From: Nonomuraea maritima
GTDB taxonomy: Bacteria > Actinomycetota > Actinomycetes > Streptosporangiales > Streptosporangiaceae
DNA: 64,000 bases
NCBI RefSeq assembly: GCF_900100395.1
Contig: NZ_FNFB01000001.1
Coordinates: forward strand, 310,001-374,000
Direction: 5' to 3'
Both the position numbers and the translations under genes were made by a program. The notes under the pieces were generated by a model. That model saw nothing but the letters and a program-made list of their open reading frames with translations. It had not been told where the DNA came from and did no database searches. This document shows positions 26,067 through 32,885 of this stretch, one piece after another; position 1 is the stretch's first letter, and every line of letters starts with the position of its first letter.

Positions 26067-26423
26067 ATGGTCAAGAACACCGGGCGCCCCGGCTACCTGC
26101 AGATCGCCGACGATCTCCGCACGCAGATCCGCGGCGGCTCCCTCGCGCCCGGCACGCCGCTGCCGTCCACCGCCCAACTCGCCGAGCAGTACGACGCTTC
26201 GCTGTCGGTGGTGAAGATGGCCGTCGGCATCCTGCGCAACGAGGGCCTGGTGATCGGCCAGCAGGGCAAGGGCGTGTTCGTCGCCGACGCCGGGGAAGCG
26301 CCCGCCGGCGACGAGCTGGCCGATCTGCGCGCCACCGTGCAGGACCTGTCGGTACGCCTGGCCAAGGTCGAAGAGCAGTTGGCTACGTCCACGACGCCTC
26401 GTTCCGGACGTAGCAACCAGTGA
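26067..26423 (+). CDS. Short GntR-type repressor (KorSA-like)
   Basis: 118 aa. The winged helix (GYLQIADDLRTQIRGGSLAPGTPLPSTAQLAEQYDASLSVVKMAVGILRNEGLV) is followed only by a short coiled coil (residues about 85-108), with no effector-binding domain. This matches KorSA, the pSAM2 repressor of transfer functions. It is divergent from the transfer operon, across the direct-repeat region at 25991-26039. Confidence 0.85.
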   Translation: MVKNTGRPGYLQIADDLRTQIRGGSLAPGTPLPSTAQLAEQYDASLSVVKMAVGILRNEGLVIGQQGKGVFVADAGEAPAGDELADLRATVQDLSVRLAKVEEQLATSTTPRSGRSNQ

Positions 26424-26574
26424 CCTTCCGCGCCAGCGACGCGGACGCGGTCGACGGGCCCTGACGCAGACTGAGCGCCTTGTCCTCACGCCGGATGCCC
26501 ATGAGCACGGCGACGTACCCCACCAGCAACGTGACGCCGAGCAGACCGGCGATGATCAGCGGCAGAGCGGTCAT
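26383..26574 (-). CDS. Small membrane protein (63 aa)
   Basis: ATG 26574 overlaps the upstream gene's stop (ATGA). It is one long membrane helix (PLIIAGLLGVTLLVGYVAVLMG) followed by a polar tail. Its 3' end overlaps the convergent repressor gene by about 40 bp. No family recognised; gene reality is supported by the coupled start. Confidence 0.6.
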   Translation of the reverse strand: MTALPLIIAGLLGVTLLVGYVAVLMGIRREDKALSLRQGPSTASASLARKVTGCYVRNEASWT

Positions 26575-26780
26575 GACCAGATCACCCCCGCCTGGGCCAG
26601 GCCGCGCGGGCCGCGCGGCGGACGCCGGGTCTCGTCGCGCCGTCCGGCACGCCGGCGGTGCTTGCCCGCCTGCTTCCTGATCCAGCGGCCCCGGGACTGG
26701 CACTTACGGCACTGGGTCTGACCGTCCTCCAGGCGTGCGGTGCACTCGCAGGTGGGCTCCGGGTAGATCTCGTCAGTCAT
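26571..26780 (-). CDS. Small Cys-containing basic protein (69 aa)
   Basis: ATG 26780 has an AAAGGAGAGG site. The N-terminus PTCECTARLEDGQTQCRKCQSRGRW has four Cys (CxC...CxxC) likely to bind zinc; the rest is strongly basic (KHRRRAGRRDETRR). A nucleic-acid-binding role is possible. Similar proteins occur in actinomycete plasmids and AICEs. It is coupled to the small membrane protein. Confidence 0.65.
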   Translation of the reverse strand: MTDEIYPEPTCECTARLEDGQTQCRKCQSRGRWIRKQAGKHRRRAGRRDETRRPPRGPRGLAQAGVIWS

Positions 26781-26876
26781 GTGATCACCTCTCCTTTCGG
26801 ATCTCGGTTCTTGCTTGCGAACCGAGAATGCGACGGAGAGCCAGGACGAGATCACTACACGACGGGACATGTTCAA

Positions 26877-26912
26877 GACGTCCGTCCTACGATGGCCAGG
26901 TCCCCAGACGTC
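26877..26912. promoter_or_regulatory. Two GACGTC sites, 30 bp apart, upstream of HTH-DUF5919 gene A
   Basis: GACGTC at 26877-26882 and 26907-26912. The same hexamer forms tandem decamers upstream of gene B (31085-31104) and before the HD gene (30171-30190), pointing to a shared operator. Confidence 0.45.
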
Positions 26913-26927
26913 CTGCTGGCAGGTGAC

Positions 26928-27668
26928 ATGGCGAACGAGAGACTGCGCGCGGCGCTGTTGCAGCGAGGCGTGAGCATCGCCCAGCTCGCGGAGGCCATCG
27001 CGGTAGACCCGAAGACGGTCGAGCGATGGGTCACCAAGGGCCGCGCGCCGTACCGGAAACACCGATATGCGGTGGCTTCGTACCTGGACACCGACGAGAC
27101 CTACCTCTGGCCTTCAGCGCTGACCCGCGACCAGGTGGCCTCAGCGTCGGAATCCGAGATCGTCACCGTGTACCCGCATCGCTGGGCCGTGCCCAGGGAC
27201 GTGTGGGGACGGCTGTTCGCCTCCGCCTCCGAGGAGATCGGCGTACTGGTCTACAGCGGGCTGTTCCTCGCCGACGACACCGGCCTCGTCCGGATGTTCG
27301 GCGAAAAGGCCGACGCCGGAGTCAGAGTACGCATGCTGCTGGGCGATCCCGACTCCGCGGAGGTAGCCCAGCGCGGCCGGGACGAGGGCATCGACGACGG
27401 CATGGCAGCCAAGATCCGCAACGTCCTCGTGCTGTACCGGGAGCTGATCGGACGGGACAACATCGAGTTCCGGCTGCACGCAACCGTCCTGTACAACTCG
27501 ATCTACCAGGCCGACGACCAGTTCCTCGTCAACACGCACGTCTACGGAGTGCCGGCGGGCAATGCGCCGGTCTTCCACCTGCGCAAGGTAGCCGGCGGCG
27601 ACATGGTCGCCACCTACGCCGAGAGCTTCGAACGCGTCTGGGACGGCGCCCGGCCGATAGGGTCCTGA
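26928..27668 (+). CDS. HTH regulator with DUF5919 domain, paralogue A
   Basis: 246 aa. An N-terminal HTH (RLRAALLQRGVSIAQLAEAIAVDPKTVERWV) precedes a C-terminal DUF5919 domain of phospholipase-D-like fold (about residues 85-240). The place where PLD enzymes have HxK reads LHATVLYNSIYQADDQ, His-Ala-Thr, so the catalytic Lys is missing. A ligand-sensing rather than nuclease or lipase role is likely. I chose ATG 26928 (after GCAGGTGAC) over ATG 26892 because it aligns with the paralogue at 31152. The next gene, a Nudix hydrolase, starts 3 bp later. Confidence 0.8.
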   Translation: MANERLRAALLQRGVSIAQLAEAIAVDPKTVERWVTKGRAPYRKHRYAVASYLDTDETYLWPSALTRDQVASASESEIVTVYPHRWAVPRDVWGRLFASASEEIGVLVYSGLFLADDTGLVRMFGEKADAGVRVRMLLGDPDSAEVAQRGRDEGIDDGMAAKIRNVLVLYRELIGRDNIEFRLHATVLYNSIYQADDQFLVNTHVYGVPAGNAPVFHLRKVAGGDMVATYAESFERVWDGARPIGS

Positions 27669-27671
27669 ACC

Positions 27672-28148
27672 ATGGCCAAGCGGATCGACTACTACGACGA
27701 CCCCGACGCCCCCGCGGCCAACAGCCTCGTACCGTCCGTCAACGTGATCGTCACCAACGACGCGGGCGAGGTACTGATGATCCGCCGCACCGACAACGAC
27801 AACTGGGCGGTCCCCGGCGGCGCCATCGACCTGGGCGAGTCCATCCCGCAGGCCGCCGTACGGGAGACGCTGGAGGAAACCGGGATCACCTGTGAGATCA
27901 CCGGCCTGGTCGGCACCTACAGCGACCCCCGCCACGTCATCCTCTACACCTCCAACGGCGAGGCGCGGCAGGAATTCTCCCTGGTCCTGACTGCCCGCGC
28001 GGTCAGCGGCGAACCGACCCCTAGCGACGAGTCCCGCGAAGTCCGCTGGGTATCGCGCGATCAGGTGGTCGCATTGAGAATGGATCGCTCGATGCGGATG
28101 CGAATCGAGCACTACCTCGCTGGTGTCGGCATCCCATACGTCGGCTGA
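27672..28148 (+). CDS. Nudix hydrolase (candidate Pif-like immunity factor)
   Basis: 158 aa. The Nudix box is intact: GGAIDLGESIPQAAVRETLEETG (GX5EX7REUXEEXGU). pSAM2 encodes Pif, a Nudix-motif protein needed for exclusion of the same element from recipient cells. This gene's place in the same kind of element, next to the regulators, makes it a candidate equivalent. Ordinary nucleotide housekeeping is the alternative. It is probably co-transcribed with the HTH-DUF5919 gene. Confidence 0.82.
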   Translation: MAKRIDYYDDPDAPAANSLVPSVNVIVTNDAGEVLMIRRTDNDNWAVPGGAIDLGESIPQAAVRETLEETGITCEITGLVGTYSDPRHVILYTSNGEARQEFSLVLTARAVSGEPTPSDESREVRWVSRDQVVALRMDRSMRMRIEHYLAGVGIPYVG

Positions 28149-28434
28149 AACCCGTACCCGCTGCTTACGGTGTGCCTCCACGAGCACGCCCATGCCTCTG
28201 ACAGCGAAGCTTTTAGGGCGTACAGGGTAGCGATGCCCTCGGCTGGTGTGTGTCATTCGTGATCTCGCGTCATCAACGCCGAGTTCCACTCCAGAGAGGA
28301 CGCTATGGGGAATTGATGCGATCATGCACTGTCTGGAACAGCCGGCGGCGAACGTCTACCCGCTTCGAGTTGCGGTCGGGGCGTTGATATCGGCACCAGG
28401 TTCCCGAGTCCCTGATCATTGAGCGAGGAGTTCA

Positions 28435-29331
28435 GTGAAGAGCTGGTTATGGCGGGTGACGGCCGCGGCCGTGGTGGCGCTCTCAGGCATGACCGGGCTG
28501 ACCGGGTCAGCCATCGCGAGCCCGGCCAACCCGGACATCACCGTTATCGACAACCCGGAGATCGCGGTCTTCCTCTGTACGCCATCCGCGTACAGGTGTG
28601 ACAAGCGGTACGCCACGGCCAAGCAGCGACAGGACCTCGAGAAATTCCTGAAGGCCACGCCTGAGGTGACCGAGGTGCGCTTCGTGAGCCGGGCCGCGTC
28701 GTACGCGAGCTTCCGCAAGGAGTTCGCCGGCCAGAAGAACGTGCTGGCGGCTGTGCGGGCCAAGGACGTGCCGGAGTCCTTCCGCGTGCGGGTATCGGGA
28801 GTGGCCGACCGCACCCGAATCACGGCCCTGGCGAACCGGCGGCCAGGAGTGAGGTTCGCCACCGACCAGGCGGAGGACCGTGCCCTTGCTGCGAAGGAAT
28901 CTCAAGAGCCGGATATATCCGTGTATCTGTGCGTGAAGGGCTCGCTCATGCCTTCCTGTGTCCGGGGACGCGGCAAGGCCAACAAGTCGAAGGCCACGGT
29001 CAAGGAGAAGCAGGCGATCGTCGCTGCGATCAAGCGAATCCCCGGGCTCCTCTCGTACGAGTACGAGGACCAGGCGACGGCCTACCGGAACTTCGTCGAG
29101 GAGTACGCCGACAACGAAGCGATCGTCGAGGCCACCAAGGAGTCGGAGGTGCCGGAGTCGTACCGGCTGTCGATGCGACCCGAGGCCGACTGGTACTCCC
29201 CGTGCCGGCGGCTGGCGCGGATGCCGGGGGTGTACGTGGCATACGACCAGAAGCGTTCGCTCCAAGGGGTGAGGCTGTCGTCGGAATACGGGCTCTCGAT
29301 TTTCGAGACTCCAGGCGGCCGCTGCGAATAG
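28435..29331 (+). CDS. Secreted protein with two FtsX extracellular domains
   Basis: 298 aa. A Sec signal peptide ends near SAIAS (about residue 29). Two repeats follow, about residues 40-145 and 155-270. Each has the FtsX ECD pattern: an EIAVFLC/DISVYLC strand with a paired Cys, a KQRQDLEKFLKATPEV or KEKQAIVAAIKRIPGL helix, an ASYASFRKEF or ATAYRNFVEEY helix, VPESFRVRV or VPESYRLSM, and a terminal RRPGVRFATDQ or RMPGVYVAYDQ. The four FtsX membrane helices are absent, so it would be a soluble exported tandem ECD. In actinobacteria the FtsX ECD binds and activates NlpC/P60 peptidoglycan hydrolases (RipC). The GTG start at 28435 has GAGGAG upstream. Confidence 0.82.
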   Translation: MKSWLWRVTAAAVVALSGMTGLTGSAIASPANPDITVIDNPEIAVFLCTPSAYRCDKRYATAKQRQDLEKFLKATPEVTEVRFVSRAASYASFRKEFAGQKNVLAAVRAKDVPESFRVRVSGVADRTRITALANRRPGVRFATDQAEDRALAAKESQEPDISVYLCVKGSLMPSCVRGRGKANKSKATVKEKQAIVAAIKRIPGLLSYEYEDQATAYRNFVEEYADNEAIVEATKESEVPESYRLSMRPEADWYSPCRRLARMPGVYVAYDQKRSLQGVRLSSEYGLSIFETPGGRCE

Positions 29332-29517
29332 GAGCGGTGGTATGTGGCCGGCGGCGTCCTTCGTCGGCCACCACCCTGGGGTCCTCGTCCTCGAACTGGT
29401 CAAGCAACGAGCACCCCCTGCGCGAACCGGACGCCTACAGTTCCCTTGGAGCCGTCCGCATGCCCTCTCCCGGCCGCGTGGCCCACGTGGCGGGACACCA
29501 TCCTCATACCCCGCGGA

Positions 29518-30141
29518 TCACGCCCGCCCGCGTGGCACTGCCTCTGGACGGTCGTGGGGCGCGGCTGCGGATCCCGCTTTGGCTGTGAGCGCCGCCTCCA
29601 CCGCCTGCACCGCCGACAAGATGCACGGTGTAGACCTGGTGATCGAACGCGAGACGAGGTGATCGGGGCCATAACGGGAGTGGATCTCGGCGAGCCGGTC
29701 GTGGACGTCCAGCTGCGTGCCGTCGGGGCCGGTGGTCATGTCGCAATAGGTCAGCGCGCCAACGAGGTCCGGCTGTTCCTTGCCGAATTCCGTACTGAGC
29801 GCGTCGAACAGGGAACGCTCAAGGGCCTCATTGACCGCGCAGGAGTGATGGGCGACCAGGCGGCACAGCGTCTCGTCGGCGTGGTGCACATCGCGGAGGT
29901 AGCGGGCTCCGTCGAGGGGGTGAAAGTTGGTCACCACCAGGCGGGGGGCGTAACCGATGTCGTGCAGGTAGGCGGCGGCGGTCAGTGTGTCGGTCGCGTC
30001 GCCGAGGATCGGGGCCAGCGACACAGCTCGCGCGGCGACTCCTTGGGTGTGCGCCCAGCGCCGAGGAAGATCCGTCTCCAGCAGGTCTTTGGCCAGGTCA
30101 TGAGCCCATTCAGCTTGTCCCACGCCGTCTACGATAGGCAT
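29518..30141 (-). CDS. HD-domain phosphohydrolase-like protein
   Basis: 207 aa. The HD motif AAAYLHDIGYA and the preceding His (RRWAHTQGVAARA) define a metal-dependent phosphohydrolase fold; further His (HHADETLCRLVAHHS) complete the site. A conserved passenger of AICEs. The substrate is probably a nucleotide, but this is not shown. A perfect tandem decamer lies just upstream of its start. Confidence 0.82.
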   Translation of the reverse strand: MPIVDGVGQAEWAHDLAKDLLETDLPRRWAHTQGVAARAVSLAPILGDATDTLTAAAYLHDIGYAPRLVVTNFHPLDGARYLRDVHHADETLCRLVAHHSCAVNEALERSLFDALSTEFGKEQPDLVGALTYCDMTTGPDGTQLDVHDRLAEIHSRYGPDHLVSRSITRSTPCILSAVQAVEAALTAKAGSAAAPHDRPEAVPRGRA

Positions 30142-30170
30142 GGGATGCCGGGTGCGTGCCAGTCTGTCCG

Positions 30171-30190
30171 CTAGGACGTCCTAGGACGTC
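30171..30190. repeat. Tandem decamer CTAGGACGTC x2
   Basis: Two perfect, abutting copies (30171-30180, 30181-30190). They span the end of the tandem-GntR gene, whose stop TAG lies in the second copy, and the leader of the HD gene. The GACGTC centres are 10 bp apart, as at 31085-31104. Confidence 0.65.
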
Positions 30191-30654
30191 TCACCCTTAA
30201 CGAACCGGCCCCGCCCCTGCTCGGCCACCACCAAGCCCTCTCGCTCCAGCAGCGCGAGAGCCTGCCGTACCGTATTGCGCGAGGCCGCAAAGCGTTGCCG
30301 CAACATCAGCTCACTCGGCAAGACCGCCCCACCGGCCAGCTCTCCGCTGCGGATACGCTCGCGCAGCTCGCCCGCGATCCGCTGGTAGTTGTATGGAGCA
30401 TCCGACGACGGGGCAGAGGCCGTTGTGACGATGCGGCCCTTGGACGGCGCCGTCACGATCAGGCCTTCGTCTTCGAGGATCGCCAGCCCACGACGCGCGG
30501 TGTTGCGGGCGATCCTGAACTCCTGGCACAACGCCGCCTCCGAGGGCAGCACATCGCCCACTGCGTAGACGCCGGAGGTGATCCGCTCCCGCAGCCGGTC
30601 CGCCAGCTGCGTATAGACGCGTCCGCCCGTCAGCGAGGCCCGCTCTTCGGCCAT
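30181..30654 (-). CDS. Tandem winged-helix GntR-type regulator
   Basis: 157 aa built of two consecutive GntR winged helices and nothing else. Copy 1 (about residues 10-77) has GRVYTQLADRLRERITSGVY; copy 2 (about 88-155) has YNYQRIAGELRERIRSGEL. Both keep LPSE and the RNT..RA/RQAL recognition helix. A fused dimer of DNA-binding domains would suit closely spaced operator decamers such as those at 30171 and 31085. It is the middle gene of a three-gene leftward operon. Confidence 0.85.
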   Translation of the reverse strand: MAEERASLTGGRVYTQLADRLRERITSGVYAVGDVLPSEAALCQEFRIARNTARRGLAILEDEGLIVTAPSKGRIVTTASAPSSDAPYNYQRIAGELRERIRSGELAGGAVLPSELMLRQRFAASRNTVRQALALLEREGLVVAEQGRGRFVKGETS

Positions 30655-30660
30655 CGAAGG

Positions 30661-31005
30661 TCAGGCACGGTAGGCGTCGACGATACGACTCAGGTCCATC
30701 CCGAGTTCGCCTTGCTCGCCCTCGTGCCAGCCGTCCTGCGCGGCCTGCTCGATTCGGTCGACTGCTGCCGGCATGCGCAGGGATGTGACCCGTTCGTCCT
30801 CCCGATCTCCCCAGTAGAACCAGCAGAACGCCAGATGGGCGTAGACCCGCCGCGTACGGAACCGGCTGTCGGTCACGTCCAGTCCGGGCCGACCGTCGGC
30901 GGCCACCACCAGTACCGCCGTGATCTGTCGCCCGACCAGTTCGTCCCGCAGAGTGGTCAGCAACCGCTGGGCATAGGCGGCCTGCTGCTCCTTGATGCTC
31001 TTCAT
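30661..31005 (-). CDS. Conserved hypothetical protein (114 aa)
   Basis: MKSIKEQQAAYAQRLLTTLRDELVGRQITAVLVVAADGRPGLDV..., then RRVYAHLAFCWFYWGD. Predicted alpha/beta, no motif recognised. It ends 6 bp before the tandem-GntR gene and probably shares its operon. Confidence 0.65.
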   Translation of the reverse strand: MKSIKEQQAAYAQRLLTTLRDELVGRQITAVLVVAADGRPGLDVTDSRFRTRRVYAHLAFCWFYWGDREDERVTSLRMPAAVDRIEQAAQDGWHEGEQGELGMDLSRIVDAYRA

Positions 31006-31084
31006 CGCCGAGGCGTCCTCTCGCTGTCACCGTCTGTGTATGTCGAGATTCGCCTTCAGAGCGGAACCTCTACACCCCAACTCG

Positions 31085-31104
31085 GGGACGTCTAGGGACG
31101 TCTC
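31085..31104. promoter_or_regulatory. Tandem decamer GGGACGTCTA/GGGACGTCTC in a divergent promoter
   Basis: Two abutting decamers (31085-31094, 31095-31104) lie between the leftward hypothetical/GntR/HD operon and the rightward HTH-DUF5919 gene B. They share the GACGTC centre and 10-bp spacing with the 30171-30190 repeat. A candidate operator of the element's own regulators. Confidence 0.6.
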
Positions 31105-31151
31105 GTGTTAGCTTCGCAGGCAGAACACCCCGTCCCCGCCGGAGGTGCGCC

Positions 31152-31886
31152 TTGAACGACAACCTTCGCCACGCTTTCGCCAACGCCCGCCTCCAGCCGG
31201 CCGACGTCGCCGCTCGCCTGGCCGTCGATCCCAAGACCGTGCACCGATGGCTGAAAGGGCGCGTGCCCTACCCCCGCCACCGCTGGGCCATCGCCAACCT
31301 CCTCCATGTCGACGAAGCCGATCTTTGGCCCGAGGCGACCCAGCGCTACCGCGTCATCTCCGACGAGGTCCAGGCCGTCTACCCGCACCGCTGGGCCGTC
31401 CCTCAGCACACTTGGCGACACCACTTCGAGTCCGCCACCCGCGAAATCGGCATCCTCACCTACAGCGGTCTGTTCCTCGCCGAGGACACCGGCATCATTC
31501 GCCTCCTGGCCACCCAAGCTCGGGCCGGCGTCAACGTACGCATCCTGCTCGGCGATCCCGATGCCCAGGAAGTGGCAACGCGCGGCATCGACGAGGCCAT
31601 CGGAGCACCCGTCATGGCCGCCCGCGTCAGAAACGCTCTCACGCTCTTTCGCGCCGTGCTCGGAAGCGGCGATGCAGAGATCCGGCTACATGGCACGGTG
31701 CTCTACAACTCGATCTACCGCGCCGACTGCAACCTCCTGATCAATACCCATGCCTACGGCACACCCGCAGCCCAAGCTCCCGTCATCCATCTGCGAGCCT
31801 CCGAGCAGCAGGGCGCAGCAGCGATGTATCTGACCAGCTTCGAACGCGTCTGGGCCACCGCAACCTCATACATGGATACAGGCTGA
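31152..31886 (+). CDS. HTH regulator with DUF5919 domain, paralogue B
   Basis: 244 aa. The HTH region RLAVDPKTVHRWLKGR and the DUF5919 domain (YPHRWAVPQHTWRHHF, GILTYSGLFLAEDTG, IRLHGTVLYNSIYRAD) align along the whole length with the protein at 26928. Again the PLD HxK is HGT, so catalysis is unlikely. The start is TTG 31152 with GGAGGT 5 nt upstream. The two paralogues flank the Nudix/FtsX-like/HD/GntR cargo. Confidence 0.8.
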   Translation: MNDNLRHAFANARLQPADVAARLAVDPKTVHRWLKGRVPYPRHRWAIANLLHVDEADLWPEATQRYRVISDEVQAVYPHRWAVPQHTWRHHFESATREIGILTYSGLFLAEDTGIIRLLATQARAGVNVRILLGDPDAQEVATRGIDEAIGAPVMAARVRNALTLFRAVLGSGDAEIRLHGTVLYNSIYRADCNLLINTHAYGTPAAQAPVIHLRASEQQGAAAMYLTSFERVWATATSYMDTG

Positions 31887-31944
31887 ACAGGCGCAACACT
31901 GGACCCATCAAGATCAGAAAGCAACATATCTACACGTGATTAAA

Positions 31945-32039
31945 GGCGGTCCGCTGCGCGGCCCGCCGGGCGCGCTGGCCGGTCTGCGTGCCCGGCTGCG
32001 GCTCTTCGGCCGGTCCGGGCACGCACCGCCCTGCGTGCC
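31945..32039. other. Highly structured non-coding block (candidate single-strand origin)
   Basis: GGCGGTCCGC (31945-31954) pairs with GCGGCCCGCC (31958-31967) with one mismatch. GCGTGCCCGG (31986-31995) pairs perfectly with CCGGGCACGC (32015-32024). GGCACGC (32018-32024) can instead pair with GCGTGCC (32033-32039), giving mutually exclusive hairpins. No gene is present. In a rolling-circle-replicating element, lagging-strand origins look like this; that function is inferred. Confidence 0.4.
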
Positions 32040-32774
32040 CGAGAGGCCGGTAGAAGCCACCAGTGAAGGCCGTGACGATCGCTCACTTCGGTACACACCA
32101 CGCTGGTTGGGGCGATCGGCTGCCGCGCGGCTCCCCGTACTCGGGCCTAGCGGCCCTGCACTTCGGGTCCGCTTGCCAACGGGTGACGTGGTTGCTCTCG
32201 ACGTTTAGAACGAAGAATGCCATGCGAGAACCGGTCATGCTACGACGACGTCGACCACGTCTAACAAGCTGGCCCACACCGCCGCGCGCCATTGCCGCAA
32301 CGCGGTGCGATTCAGACGAGAAGTCATGTCATTAGCCCTGGGCGGTAAATACGGGTGCCGTGGGATCCTGGGGCAGGGCCGGGTCTGGGGTGGATCCGGA
32401 AACGCTGCGTGGTCGCGTGCCCGGAGTCGGCAGAGCGGGCGGCGGCGTCCTGGCGACCGGCCGCGCGCGGCGGTCCCAAATCTCCGATGTGTACACACCG
32501 GGGTCCCTGCAATCGGTTGATCGCCTGCACTGAACTGCTCCGGGTTTTGTGGAGACGCTGGTGTGCCTCAACTTCGGTGGAGTCGCGTTCCTGGATTGTC
32601 ATGCAACGGTGGACACGTTCTGAAGCTGTATCGGGGTGAGCATGACCAGCCGACCCGGTTCTACCTCGTCACCACGCATCTCGTAACGGCAATCTTCAAT
32701 CTGTTTATGGAGAGCGCGAGTTTCCACTCTTTTTCGCTTCATGGCCATACATATCGTCTTCTCCGGCGAACACG
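32040..32774. other. Intergenic stretch without a supported gene
   Basis: Mixed GC and later AT-rich sequence. Near 32530-32556 a TGAACTGCTCCGGGTTT string resembles the ends of actinomycete IS3-family elements, a possible relic. Short open frames on both strands show no protein features. Confidence 0.35.
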
Positions 32775-32802
32775 TTACACATGTATCTAGCACACTTATA
32801 GT
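32775..32802 (+). promoter_or_regulatory. Putative promoter of the large secreted protein
   Basis: TTACAC (32775-32780), 16 bp, TATAGT (32797-32802) in an AT-rich stretch about 85 bp before the start codon. Confidence 0.45.
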
Positions 32803-32885
32803 GACTCTTCTCACATTGCTAAGCGATCTTCAAAAAAGGTAAAGCTTGTTTGCTGTTTCATACCCACACCAGATTGAGGGTGTCA

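Noticed and set aside
26928-27668. HTH-DUF5919 protein as a PLD nuclease defence effector
   Set aside because: The HxK catalytic Lys is absent in both paralogues, so nuclease activity is not supported.
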